This document shows positions 53,756 through 62,271 of a stretch of 64,000 nucleotides of DNA, one piece after another. The notes beneath the pieces were generated by a model. That model was not told where the DNA came from and made no database searches. It saw only the letters and a list, made by a program, of their open reading frames with translations. Source of the stretch: Maribacter forsetii DSM 18668 (GTDB taxonomy: Bacteria > Bacteroidota > Bacteroidia > Flavobacteriales > Flavobacteriaceae); assembly GCF_000744105.1 (NCBI RefSeq), contig NZ_JQLH01000001.1, positions 1,178,001 through 1,242,000 of the forward strand, in the 5' to 3' direction. Each line of letters begins with the position of its first letter. The first letter of the stretch is position 1. The position numbers were made by a program, and so were the translations under genes.

Positions 53756-55261
53756 TTAAAAGTTAATCGTATAACTTAAGGTAGCATTCATAATTCCTCT
53801 ATCAATCATTGCGGGTGTTGTAATACCGGCATTAAATAATCTTTCGCTTACATCTTGTTGAGAACGACTTAGGGAAAAGTCTAATTTGCTTCCGCCAAAG
53901 TTATACCCAATACCACCAGAAATGGCATTTAGATCTCCAATTGTATTTCCATTGGCATACGGACTCTGTTCAAAACGGTATCCTGCTCTTAGGCTTACTT
54001 GCTGAATTCTGTACTCACCGCCAAGTCTAAAAGTAGAAACGGCTCCTAAATCACTCGCAATTTCTGAGTTCACTGTTTGGAAGCTTGGGTCGTTTGTAGG
54101 GCGTAATTCTGATTGTGAGAAATCTTGGTATCCATAATCGAAACTTAATAAACCGTCTTTTGCGAATATTACAGCTAAACTACCTGTAAGCTTACTAGGT
54201 GTTTTAACCGTGTACTCTTCAAAAAGGTTTACAATAGTAAAGTTGATAAAATTAATATCCGCATCCGCTAAATCAGAATTTACACGTTGCGAAGTATTGT
54301 CCTCCAAGCGATACCATGTTGGTGATTGGTAGCTACCGCCTAAACGTACATTATCGTTCAATTTGGCAATTGCACCTAAGGTAAATGAGAATCCGTTACC
54401 TTCAGTTTCTAAATAATTGTCAAAAGTAGTTCTGGTAATTTCAGAATTTGGCTCGTAACCATCTTCCGAAAACTGATCATATTGAGTATATAGAACGCTG
54501 TGAAAATTTAAAGAAGCTCCCAAATAGATGTTCTCTTTGTATTGAGAAGCAACGTTAACGGTAAACTTACTATTATAGCCCGTAGTTCTTCTTAAAAAAT
54601 CTTGATCAACAAAGTCATAGAGAGAATTACTAATGTAATTTGTGTTGTTGTTATCTTCAGTCTCTGGGTCGAGAATTCCACCATAGTAGCCTAAAAATGT
54701 TTGTTGGTCTCTAAAACCTTGAGCTGCACCAATATCTAAATATGCTTCTTCTAAAAATTCGCCATCTTGTAATAAAATTGACCCAAAAGGTGTACCACCT
54801 GCGAATTCTAGAAAATAAGTATCAATACCTTCTGTTGCACTTCCAGAAACATAGTATTCGTTATCAAAATTATTGACCAAGTCATAATTAAAAGCCAAGG
54901 TAAATTTTTTCCAATCAGAATTAGCATCGGTGTTTTTAAATACAAATGCACCACCTAATTGATTTAGTTCAATGTCGTTATTCTTGGTTATTAAGGCGTC
55001 ACCAAAGTAACGGGCGTCATTATTTGTATGGTAGTTAGAACCTGTGATGGTAAATAGGCTATTATTGAAAACAGCAGAGCCCGCAGGGTTAATGTTTAGT
55101 GATGATAAATCCCCGCCTAGGGCGCCAAACGCTCCACCCATAGCTTGAAAGCGAGCGGTTCCTTGAAGGTTTTCTGTACCGTAACGTAAAGCTTCATTTA
55201 TGTTTTGTGCACTACCAACGGCACATGCCATTAGTATTACGAAAGTTAAATATCTCTTCAT
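53756..55261 (-). CDS. OmpP1/FadL family outer-membrane transport protein
   Basis: 501 residues, signal peptide ending GSAQ (about 19). The N-terminus NINEALRYGTENLQGTARFQAMGGAFGALGGDLSSLNINPAGSAVFNN is the FadL/OmpP1 hallmark with its N-P-A-G motif. Alternating strands follow (FRLGGEYRIQQVSLRAGYRFEQSPY) and the C-terminus ends in ATLSYTINF, an aromatic-ending barrel strand. FadL proteins take up hydrophobic molecules. It is 33 bases behind the Trp/Gly and Ser/Arg-rich lipoprotein gene and probably in one operon with it. Confidence 0.87.
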   Translation of the reverse strand: MKRYLTFVILMACAVGSAQNINEALRYGTENLQGTARFQAMGGAFGALGGDLSSLNINPAGSAVFNNSLFTITGSNYHTNNDARYFGDALITKNNDIELNQLGGAFVFKNTDANSDWKKFTLAFNYDLVNNFDNEYYVSGSATEGIDTYFLEFAGGTPFGSILLQDGEFLEEAYLDIGAAQGFRDQQTFLGYYGGILDPETEDNNNTNYISNSLYDFVDQDFLRRTTGYNSKFTVNVASQYKENIYLGASLNFHSVLYTQYDQFSEDGYEPNSEITRTTFDNYLETEGNGFSFTLGAIAKLNDNVRLGGSYQSPTWYRLEDNTSQRVNSDLADADINFINFTIVNLFEEYTVKTPSKLTGSLAVIFAKDGLLSFDYGYQDFSQSELRPTNDPSFQTVNSEIASDLGAVSTFRLGGEYRIQQVSLRAGYRFEQSPYANGNTIGDLNAISGGIGYNFGGSKLDFSLSRSQQDVSERLFNAGITTPAMIDRGIMNATLSYTINF

Positions 55262-55294
55262 AACAATATTTCAAGTTTGATAAATGTTCGATTT

Positions 55295-56611
55295 TTAGTT
55301 TCTTCTGCTGCTACTGCTTCTAGATGAACCGGAAGACCTAGATGAAGACCCGCTACTAGAACTTCTAGAGCTGCTTCCAGAACTTCTGTAAGAACTACCG
55401 CTAGAACTGCTTCTGCCCGAGCTGTAGTTACTACTTCTAGAGCTACTTCCAGAACTACGGTAAGATCTGCTACTTGATCCACTAGAGCTTCTGCCAGAAG
55501 AATAACTTCTAGAGCTGCTACCTGAATTTCGGTATGTAGAGGTTCTTGGTACTGCAACCCTGCTACTAGATCTTGCTGTTCTAGAACTAGATGTTCTAGG
55601 GCTACTACTGTACCTGCTGCTATAATTTCTAGAAGAACTACTGCTATATCTAGGCGTTGCTCTTGTACTTCTACTTGTTCTATAGGCTCTGTTTTGATCT
55701 ACCCCTACGGTTCTTCTTGCTGTAGAACTACCTGAATAAGTTCTTGAACTACGTGTATTGGCAGAGCTTCTAGCTGTAGTAGATCTACCGGTCGTAGTTC
55801 TGTATCTAGATGAATTACCTCTAGTACTCACATTAGACCGACCTCTTGCTGCTGTTGCGGAAAGTCCACTATTATTAGATGTTTGCCTGGTGTAATTTCC
55901 TCTTCTAGAATTGTTTACTGCGTAACGTCTATTGGAGTATCTATTGTTGCGACTATAGTATCTGTTGCCATAACCGTAACCATATGCATATCCAAAATTA
56001 TTACCGTAAAAAGGTCTGTTCCATCCGTATCCCCAGTTGTTCCAGCCAAATCCAAATCCGCCATAACCCCAGTTGTTCCATCTATTCCATCTGTTCCAAC
56101 CCCAAGGCTGACCCCATCCGGCACCGTAGAAACCTGCATAACCAATATTGTTCCAGCCCCATCCATAAAGATTGCCATAACCCCAATTGTTCCAGCCATT
56201 ATTATGAATATAGATGCTTACATCAGCATTATTGCTACCCCAACTACCATAGCCTTCATAGTCGTTTGCATTAGCGTAATAATCTGTTAATTGGTCATCT
56301 TGTATTTCCGCATCTAGATTGTTGCTGGAATAAGAATCTACATCTGTGAATATTTCATCACCTAATATTTCACCATATTCATCAGCTTTTTCACCAAAAT
56401 AGTTGGTGTAGGTGTCAGATTCAGGATTATTCTGAGTGTAATTTCTTTGTTCTGGTCTTCTTTCTACAGTGGTTGAGGTATCATCAGAATAAATACCATC
56501 ATTACCATAGTAAGATGATTGTTGATAAGAACCGCAAGATGCTACAAAAGCAGCTAGGGTCACCAACATTGTAATGTTGCGAAGTTTGTTGTGGGGTAGT
56601 GAATATATCAT
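55295..56611 (-). CDS. Low-complexity lipoprotein: acidic, Trp/Gly/Tyr-rich, then Ser/Arg-rich
   Basis: 438 residues in three segments. A lipoprotein signal (TLAAFVASC, Cys26) leads an acidic stretch (about 27-130: EKADEYGEILGDEIFTDVD). Next comes a Trp/Gly/Asn/Tyr-rich part (about 135-230) with repeated WGYG, GWNNWG and YGYGNR. The last ~200 residues are almost only Ser, Arg, Gly, Thr and Tyr (RSSGSSSRSS). I know no family function; similar Ser-rich proteins in flavobacteria have been annotated loosely as vitellogenin-like. The basic tail might bind nucleic acid, LPS or polysaccharide. Divergent from proS; operon with the FadL-type gene. Confidence 0.8.
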   Translation of the reverse strand: MIYSLPHNKLRNITMLVTLAAFVASCGSYQQSSYYGNDGIYSDDTSTTVERRPEQRNYTQNNPESDTYTNYFGEKADEYGEILGDEIFTDVDSYSSNNLDAEIQDDQLTDYYANANDYEGYGSWGSNNADVSIYIHNNGWNNWGYGNLYGWGWNNIGYAGFYGAGWGQPWGWNRWNRWNNWGYGGFGFGWNNWGYGWNRPFYGNNFGYAYGYGYGNRYYSRNNRYSNRRYAVNNSRRGNYTRQTSNNSGLSATAARGRSNVSTRGNSSRYRTTTGRSTTARSSANTRSSRTYSGSSTARRTVGVDQNRAYRTSRSTRATPRYSSSSSRNYSSRYSSSPRTSSSRTARSSSRVAVPRTSTYRNSGSSSRSYSSGRSSSGSSSRSYRSSGSSSRSSNYSSGRSSSSGSSYRSSGSSSRSSSSGSSSRSSGSSRSSSSRRN

Positions 56612-56707
56612 CGGATCAAAATTATATTGTTGAACATATTAAAAATAACTAGTTTTACCCAATTATTACATAGCAATAATCACAAATTTTGTGCCAAAGT
56701 CCAGATA

Positions 56708-58183
56708 ATGAGTAAAAAGTTGACGAAGAGAAGCGAAGATTATTCCAAGTGGTATAACGAATTGGTAGTTAAGGCAGATTTAGCCGAAAACTCTGGTGTA
56801 AGAGGTTGTATGGTTATAAAACCATATGGTTACGGTATTTGGGAAAAAATGCAAGCTGGTTTAGATAAGATGTTTAAAGAAACTGGTCATGAAAATGCCT
56901 ATTTTCCTTTGTTTATACCAAAATCCTATTTGAGTAAAGAGGCAAGCCATGTGGAAGGTTTTGCCAAAGAGTGCGCTGTGGTTACACATTACAGATTAAA
57001 AAATGCAGAAGATGGAAGCGGAATTATAGTTGATCCAGATGCTAAATTAGAGGAGGAGCTTATTGTAAGACCTACTTCTGAAACCATCATTTGGGATACT
57101 TATAAGAAATGGATTCAATCTTATAGAGATTTACCGCTACTTATTAATCAATGGGCAAATGTTGTTCGTTGGGAAATGCGTACAAGATTGTTCTTGAGAA
57201 CGGCAGAGTTTTTATGGCAAGAAGGCCATACGGCACATGCTACCGAAAAGGAAGCAATTGAAGAGGCGGAACAAATGATGAACGTTTATGCCGATTTTGC
57301 AGAAAACCATATGGCAGTACCGGTAATAAAAGGTACTAAAACGGAAAGCGAACGTTTTGCAGGTGCTATTGAAACCTATTGTATTGAAGCATTAATGCAA
57401 GATGGTAAGGCGTTGCAAGCTGGTACCTCTCACTTTTTAGGACAGAATTTTGCAAAAGCTTTTGATGTAAAATTTGCAACTAAAGAAGGTAGTAAAGAAT
57501 ATGTTTGGGCAACTTCTTGGGGAGTGTCAACAAGATTAATGGGGGCGTTGATCATGACGCACAGTGATGATAACGGTTTAGTGATTCCGCCAAAACTAGC
57601 ACCTATACAAGTGGTCATTGTACCTATTTATAAAGGATTAGATCAACTGGATAAAATTTCGGAAACAGTTAACCCTTTAGTTAAAGAATTAAGAGCTAAA
57701 GGTATTTCTGTAAAATTCGATAATAGAGATACCCACAAGCCCGGTTTTAAGTTCAATGAGTACGAATTACGCGGTGTTCCGGTAAGGTTGGCTATTGGTC
57801 CTAGAGACCTTGAAAATGGCACATATGAACTGGCAAGAAGGGATACTTTGCAAAAAGAGACTGTTGCGGCGACAGATGTAGTGGCTAAAATTGAATTTTT
57901 AATGGAAAATATTCAGAAGAATATGTACCAAAAAGCACTTGATTATAGAACTAATCATATCACTGAGGTAGATTCTTATGATGAATTTAAAAAAGTTTTA
58001 AAAGAAAAAGGCGGATTTATTTCTGCACATTGGGACGGTAGTAAAGAAACCGAAGAACGAGTTAAAAATGAGACAAAGGCAACTATACGTTGCATTCCCA
58101 TAGATGCAAAGGAAGAAGAAGGCACTTGTATGGTGACGGGTAAACCGTCTAATAAAAGGGTGTTATTTGCTAAAGCGTATTAA
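56708..58183 (+). CDS. proS: Proline--tRNA ligase (eukaryote/archaeon-like short type)
   Basis: 491 residues from the ATG at 56708 (MSKKLTKRSEDYSKWYNELV). The earlier in-frame ATG at 56627 would add 27 residues not typical of the family. Class II motifs: motif 2 in RTRLFLRTAEFLWQEGHTAHATEKEA, motif 3 in GVSTRLMGALIMTHSDDNGL, and the anticodon and C-terminal domains end in KPSNKRVLFAKAY. The short form without the bacterial editing insert is the one Bacteroidota use. It charges tRNA-Pro. Confidence 0.94.
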   Translation: MSKKLTKRSEDYSKWYNELVVKADLAENSGVRGCMVIKPYGYGIWEKMQAGLDKMFKETGHENAYFPLFIPKSYLSKEASHVEGFAKECAVVTHYRLKNAEDGSGIIVDPDAKLEEELIVRPTSETIIWDTYKKWIQSYRDLPLLINQWANVVRWEMRTRLFLRTAEFLWQEGHTAHATEKEAIEEAEQMMNVYADFAENHMAVPVIKGTKTESERFAGAIETYCIEALMQDGKALQAGTSHFLGQNFAKAFDVKFATKEGSKEYVWATSWGVSTRLMGALIMTHSDDNGLVIPPKLAPIQVVIVPIYKGLDQLDKISETVNPLVKELRAKGISVKFDNRDTHKPGFKFNEYELRGVPVRLAIGPRDLENGTYELARRDTLQKETVAATDVVAKIEFLMENIQKNMYQKALDYRTNHITEVDSYDEFKKVLKEKGGFISAHWDGSKETEERVKNETKATIRCIPIDAKEEEGTCMVTGKPSNKRVLFAKAY

Positions 58184-58209
58184 TTTTTTTAAAAAATAAT
58201 AAAGAGGTG

Positions 58210-58239
58210 TTGCGATAGTGAAAAATATTTGTATTTTTG
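58210..58239 (+). promoter_or_regulatory. Promoter of the tRNA-Glu pair
   Basis: TTG at 58210-58212 and TATTTTTG at 58232-58239 are separated by 19 bases, the spacing of Bacteroidota -33/-7 promoters. It is the cleanest promoter seen in the window and lies 22 bases before the first tRNA. Confidence 0.75.
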
Positions 58240-58261
58240 CATCCGCAATTGCGCAAAGTAT

Positions 58262-58333
58262 GGTCCGTTCGTCTAGGGGTTAGGACGCCAGGTTTTCATC
58301 CTGGTAACAGGGGTTCGATTCCCCTACGGACTA
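58262..58333 (+). tRNA. tRNA-Glu (anticodon TTC), copy 1
   Basis: 72 bases, complete cloverleaf. The acceptor stem GGTCCGT/ACGGACT has a G-U first pair. The anticodon arm is CCAGG-TTTTCAT-CCTGG, giving TTC, and the T arm is CAGGGGTTCGATTCCCCT-like with GTTCGATT. Discriminator A, CCA not encoded. Confidence 0.96.
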
Positions 58334-58374
58334 CTAATTAAACCGTTGGATGTATTTCCAAGTATTGACATAAT

Positions 58375-58446
58375 GGTCCGTTCGTCTAGGGGTTAGGACG
58401 CCAGGTTTTCATCCTGGTAACAGGGGTTCGATTCCCCTACGGACTA
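58375..58446 (+). tRNA. tRNA-Glu (anticodon TTC), copy 2
   Basis: Identical in sequence to copy 1, starting 113 bases further on. Both sit between proS and rpsT, in the same direction, and are probably transcribed together from the promoter at 58210. Confidence 0.96.
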
Positions 58447-58493
58447 CAAAATTAAATGGATGAGAATCCGAAAATATTATAACAAAGAATAAA

Positions 58494-58745
58494 ATGGCAA
58501 ATCACAAGTCGGCATTAAAGAGAATTAGAAGAAACGAAGCAGTTCGTTTACGTAACAGATATCAGCATAAAACTACACGTAATGCTATCAAAAGATTGCG
58601 TGCAGAAGAATCTAAGAAAGATGCAGAGGCTCTTTTTCCAAGTGTTGTTAGTATGATCGATCGTTTAGCTAAACGTAATATTATACATGATAACAAAGCT
58701 GCCAACTTAAAAAGTAAATTGGCAAAGCACGTTGCTGCATTGTAA
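58494..58745 (+). CDS. rpsT: 30S ribosomal protein S20
   Basis: 83 residues, the usual length. MANHKSALKRIRRNEAVRLRNRYQHKTTRNAIK is the S20 start, and KRNIIHDNKAANLKSKLAKHVAAL ends the three-helix bundle. It binds 16S rRNA. Gene lies directly downstream of the tRNA-Glu pair and ends in a strong terminator. Confidence 0.97.
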   Translation: MANHKSALKRIRRNEAVRLRNRYQHKTTRNAIKRLRAEESKKDAEALFPSVVSMIDRLAKRNIIHDNKAANLKSKLAKHVAAL

Positions 58746-58767
58746 ATTTTTGCTATTATAATATTTT

Positions 58768-58798
58768 AAAGCCTTCCAATTTGGAAGGCTTTTTTTAT
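58768..58798. terminator. Terminator after rpsT
   Basis: AAAGCCTTCCAA / TTGGAAGGCTTT hairpin with seven T's on the plus side; it also lies close to the end of the convergent membrane protein gene. Confidence 0.88.
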
Positions 58799-58809
58799 TA
58801 CGAGAATAT

Positions 58810-59502
58810 TTATTCTGTTTGTTTTATTGGTAGCCGTAATCGTCTCATTGATGTGAAACCAATAATAAAACAGCTATATAAAACCGATATGCATACATAG
58901 TGATATTTTGTAATGTTATACGTACTATATAGGTCATAATTAAATGATAAGATATACATAGAGATTGGGTAATATGTGTAGAAAAACAATAAGCCTAAAC
59001 TGATCCAAAAGAGAAGGTTTTTTCTGGGAACAAATTTTTGCTCTTCTGTAAATATCTTATATAGATAAGTTAAACAAGCAAATATTAATACAATGGCTCC
59101 AACTATAATTGCATAGTTTTGAGGTTCGGTATAGAAATCTTGAAAAAATAGATTCACTAAACAAGAAATCAAGAAAACAATACTTCCGTATTTGATAATA
59201 ATTTTATTTCGAGTTTTATCGGATAATTGATAAAAAACATAAAAAAAGTATAGGTAAAATACGATGTCGAAAATATTGAAAATTATAGTGTTGTAATTGT
59301 AGTATTCTGGTATGTAAACCAATTGTATATCATCGATGTCCCTTACGATCGCACCTAGTATTTCAGACATTAGAACATAGCCTAGAATAATTGGCAAATA
59401 CTTTAAAACCGTGTCATAGTACAGCCTATACTTGATAACGGATAAAACCAGCGCTATAAAATAGAGTAAGATGAAATAATTATCTAGAATATACTGCAGC
59501 AT
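58810..59502 (-). CDS. Uncharacterised polytopic membrane protein
   Basis: 230 residues with seven or so hydrophobic segments (for example ILDNYFILLYFIALVLSVI, IVFLISCLVNLFF, AIIVGAIVLIFACLTYLYKIF, LLFWISLGLLFFYTYY) and a basic C-terminus (SMRRLRLPIKQTE). I do not recognise the family by name; similar integral membrane proteins appear in Bacteroidota. It follows the lipoprotein gene by 30 bases on the same strand, so the two form an operon. Confidence 0.75.
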   Translation of the reverse strand: MLQYILDNYFILLYFIALVLSVIKYRLYYDTVLKYLPIILGYVLMSEILGAIVRDIDDIQLVYIPEYYNYNTIIFNIFDIVFYLYFFYVFYQLSDKTRNKIIIKYGSIVFLISCLVNLFFQDFYTEPQNYAIIVGAIVLIFACLTYLYKIFTEEQKFVPRKNLLFWISLGLLFFYTYYPISMYILSFNYDLYSTYNITKYHYVCISVLYSCFIIGFTSMRRLRLPIKQTE

Positions 59503-59532
59503 AGCTTAATAGTCTATTTTTTTGTTGAGCCC

Positions 59533-60240
59533 TTATTGATTTTTTGGTGGGGGCACACCGGTACCTCTATTTAGTGTTAGACTTTCTTTTCCTTGTAAAA
59601 CAGCTGGTGCAACATTAGCGCTGTTTAAATTTGGTGCAAATGATGCGTATGCTTTAGTATTGGTATCGTTAATATATCCATATCCCTTTATGGGTTCAAA
59701 ACTATTGTTCAAAGGTACTGCTTGTTTGCCTTCAGGACCTTGGGCTATGTAAAATAGAAAATCGCGTTCGCCATCGTTATATGTGGGTGATAGCATTAAA
59801 CTATTCTGTCTGGGGTGTTTAATAGTAGTCTTAGAATTTGGGAAAACTTCTTCATCAGGGTAATTGGAGTAGTAAAGTCTTAACGTAGAGATTTCTACAT
59901 TTGCATCTTTGGCTTCTTGTTCTATATAAGCTAAGTATTGCTTAATTGTTTTGTAATCGTAATAAACAAACCTACCCACATCAAATTCTTTTTTGATGCC
60001 TTTTTCCGTATTTATTGAATCTTCGTACTGTTGAATTAAAGGCACTCTTCTTTTTTCGTATGATTCGTACATACTTTTAGCATCTGAAATGGCTATGATT
60101 TCATTTGGCGGTTTTACTGTTTTTTTGTCTCCTTGAACGGGGTCCTTAGGTTTTTCGCTGGTTTGTTCATTACAACCTATATAGGCTAAAAAGGTGAATG
60201 CACATAAAATCTTACTGATGAGGTTAAATTGTCTTTTCAT
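59533..60240 (-). CDS. Uncharacterised lipoprotein
   Basis: 235 residues with a lipobox (AYIGC, Cys23) and a charged, proline-rich linker (EKPKDPVQGDKKTVKPP), then a soluble domain with YYDYKTIKQYLAYIEQEAKDANVEISTLRLYYSNYPD and a tail of small residues (TLNRGTGVPPPKNQ). No named family recognised. It leads an operon with the membrane protein at 58810 and lies 194 bases after the end of rho. Confidence 0.75.
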   Translation of the reverse strand: MKRQFNLISKILCAFTFLAYIGCNEQTSEKPKDPVQGDKKTVKPPNEIIAISDAKSMYESYEKRRVPLIQQYEDSINTEKGIKKEFDVGRFVYYDYKTIKQYLAYIEQEAKDANVEISTLRLYYSNYPDEEVFPNSKTTIKHPRQNSLMLSPTYNDGERDFLFYIAQGPEGKQAVPLNNSFEPIKGYGYINDTNTKAYASFAPNLNSANVAPAVLQGKESLTLNRGTGVPPPKNQ

Positions 60241-60378
60241 TTTCTGAAATTTATTATTGGTTAATAAAGAAAATTGCTAAAAGACTGGGGAGAGTTCTTT
60301 TGTTGAACAATAAAGATATTAAAAATATAATAGAGGCATTGCAAAAGCTTGTATATCAATAAGAAAAGAGTGTAAAAG

Positions 60379-60418
60379 AAAAAATCCCGATTTCTAGAAG
60401 AAATCGGGATTTTTTTAT
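60379..60418 (-). terminator. Terminator of rho
   Basis: AAATCCCGATTTCT / AGAAATCGGGATTT long perfect hairpin with T and A runs on both sides, 17 bases after the rho stop on the minus strand. Confidence 0.88.
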
Positions 60419-60434
60419 AATAGTTGAAAAAGTT

Positions 60435-62075
60435 CTATTGATTCATTGTCATCAAAAACTCTTCGTTATTCTTAGTTTGTTTAAAACGTTGCTCTATAAA
60501 CTCCATAGCTTCTACCGGGTTCATATCTGCAAGGTACTTACGCATAATCCACATGCGTTGTAAGGTGTTTTCGTCTAATAACATGTCATCTCTACGTGTG
60601 CTGGAAGAAGTAAGGTCAATTGCAGGGAAAATTCTTCTGTTAGCAATCTTACGATCTAACTGAAGCTCCATGTTACCTGTACCTTTAAATTCTTCAAAGA
60701 TAACTTCATCCATTTTAGATCCTGTCTCTGTTAAAGCTGTAGCAATAATAGATAATGATCCGCCACCTTCTATATTACGGGCAGCACCAAAGAATCTTTT
60801 TGGCTTGTGTAGGGCATTCGCATCAACACCACCACTTAATACTTTACCAGATGCTGGTTGAACCGTATTGTATGCTCTTGCTAAACGTGTTATAGAATCT
60901 AGAAGAATTACCACATCATGACCACATTCAACTAAACGCTTCGCTTTTTCTAAAACGATGTTTGCTACACGTACATGCTCTGTTGGTTCTTTGTCGAAGG
61001 TAGAAGCTACAACTTCACCACGTACATTACGCTGCATATCGGTTACCTCTTCAGGTCGTTCATCAATTAGTAATATAATTTGATATACTTCAGGATGATT
61101 TGCCGCTATACCGTTCGCAATATCTTTCAAAAGCATGGTTTTACCAGACTTTGGTTGCGATACGATCATACCTCTTTGTCCTTTACCAATAGGCGAGAAC
61201 AAATCAATTATACGAGTAGATATGGTGCTTTGGCGTTCTGCCAGATTAAATTTTTCTTGAGGGAATAACGGGGTTAAATGTTCAAATGATACGCGATCAC
61301 GAACAATCTGAGGGTCTATACCGTTAATTTTATTCACCTTAATAAGAGGAAAATATTTTTCACCTTCTTTTGGTGGTCTTACGTTACCTAATACGGTATC
61401 TCCAGTCTTTAAACCGAAAAGACGAATTTGCGATTGAGAAACATAAATATCATCTGGTGATGATAGATAGTTATAATCAGAAGAACGTAAGAATCCGTAG
61501 CCGTCTTGCATGATGTCCAATACGCCTTCACTAGCAATAATGGAGTCAAACTCATACTCTGGTTCCTTGTACCTATTCTTTAAATCTTTGTCAAAATTAC
61601 TTTTGTCGTGATTGGATCTAGGATTAGGTTTTTTATTATGATTGTTATTCTGATTAGAATTCTTTTTATTGGGCTGGTTTGCAGCCTTTGGCCTTGGTCT
61701 TGGCCTTTTTTGTTCTACAGGTTCTTTAGAAACACTTTCCGTATTATTCTCTTTCTTTACCGGAGCAACTTTTTCAGGAGTAGTTTTTTCCTGAGCTGGT
61801 TTTACTGGTGCTTTAACCTCTTTATTCGTGTTTTGAGCAACACGTGGTCTAGGTCTAGGCTTAGGTTTTGGTTTTGTTTCGGCAGGTTTGCTAGCCTCTT
61901 CTGTTGCAGCAGGAACTATAGCAGCGGCAACTTTCGGATTCGCTGCTTGTACGTCCAAAATCTGATAAACTAAATCTAGTTTTTTTAAGGTCTTGAATTT
62001 AGGAACCTTTAGTCCTTTAGCAATTTCCTGAAGCTCAGGTAGCTTTTTTGATTTTAAATCTGAAATCTCAAACAT
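60435..62075 (-). CDS. rho: Transcription termination factor Rho with a long low-complexity insert
   Basis: 546 residues against ~420 in E. coli. The N-terminal SAP-like Rho_N (DLKSKKLPELQEIAKGLKV) is followed by a Lys/Pro/Arg/Asn-rich disordered stretch of ~110 residues (about 65-170). The RNA-binding domain follows (GYGFLRSSDYNYLSSPDDIYVSQSQIRLFGL), then the ATPase with P-loop SQPKSGKTML at about 308-317, Walker B VVILLDSITRLARAYN and R-loop. The insert is a known feature of Bacteroidota Rho and is linked to condensate formation. The extra length is all between Rho_N and the RNA-binding domain. Confidence 0.95.
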   Translation of the reverse strand: MFEISDLKSKKLPELQEIAKGLKVPKFKTLKKLDLVYQILDVQAANPKVAAAIVPAATEEASKPAETKPKPKPRPRPRVAQNTNKEVKAPVKPAQEKTTPEKVAPVKKENNTESVSKEPVEQKRPRPRPKAANQPNKKNSNQNNNHNKKPNPRSNHDKSNFDKDLKNRYKEPEYEFDSIIASEGVLDIMQDGYGFLRSSDYNYLSSPDDIYVSQSQIRLFGLKTGDTVLGNVRPPKEGEKYFPLIKVNKINGIDPQIVRDRVSFEHLTPLFPQEKFNLAERQSTISTRIIDLFSPIGKGQRGMIVSQPKSGKTMLLKDIANGIAANHPEVYQIILLIDERPEEVTDMQRNVRGEVVASTFDKEPTEHVRVANIVLEKAKRLVECGHDVVILLDSITRLARAYNTVQPASGKVLSGGVDANALHKPKRFFGAARNIEGGGSLSIIATALTETGSKMDEVIFEEFKGTGNMELQLDRKIANRRIFPAIDLTSSSTRRDDMLLDENTLQRMWIMRKYLADMNPVEAMEFIEQRFKQTKNNEEFLMTMNQ

Positions 62076-62168
62076 TAAGTAGTAGAATAAATTATAAGTA
62101 GTTTGTATTGTAAGAAGTAACTATTTTATTTGGATAATCTTAAGGAGATAATTTCCTTAGTGGTAGGT

Positions 62169-62184
62169 GTTATGACGTGATAAC
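62169..62184. promoter_or_regulatory. Imperfect 16-bp palindrome between rho and the DUF4293 gene
   Basis: GTTATGACGTGATAAC is an inverted repeat with one mismatched position. Its right half with the next base (GTGATAACG) is identical to that of the palindrome at 13807-13826. It lies in the rho/DUF4293 divergent gap, 103 bases from the DUF4293 ATG. Confidence 0.45.
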
Positions 62185-62240
62185 GTAGCAATATTACAAA
62201 TTATTTTGAATAAAAGGGGTATATTTTTTGAAAAGACATG

Positions 62241-62248
62241 TATTTTTG
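62241..62248 (+). promoter_or_regulatory. Bacteroidota -7 element for the DUF4293 gene
   Basis: TATTTTTG matches TANNTTTG, 23 bases before the ATG at 62272. Confidence 0.5.
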
Positions 62249-62271
62249 CATCGTAAACTGGTAATTGATAT

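Noticed and set aside
55258..55557. Open frame of 99 residues rich in Val/Ala/Glu on the minus strand
   Set aside because: It overlaps the Ser/Arg-rich lipoprotein in another frame; its composition is a frame shadow of the repeated Ser/Arg codons.
55883..56290. Plus-strand frame of 135 residues antisense to the Trp/Gly-rich lipoprotein
   Set aside because: Composition (Ile/Val/Pro/Ser repeats) is what the complement of Trp/Gly/Asn/Tyr codons gives; no start context and no known family.
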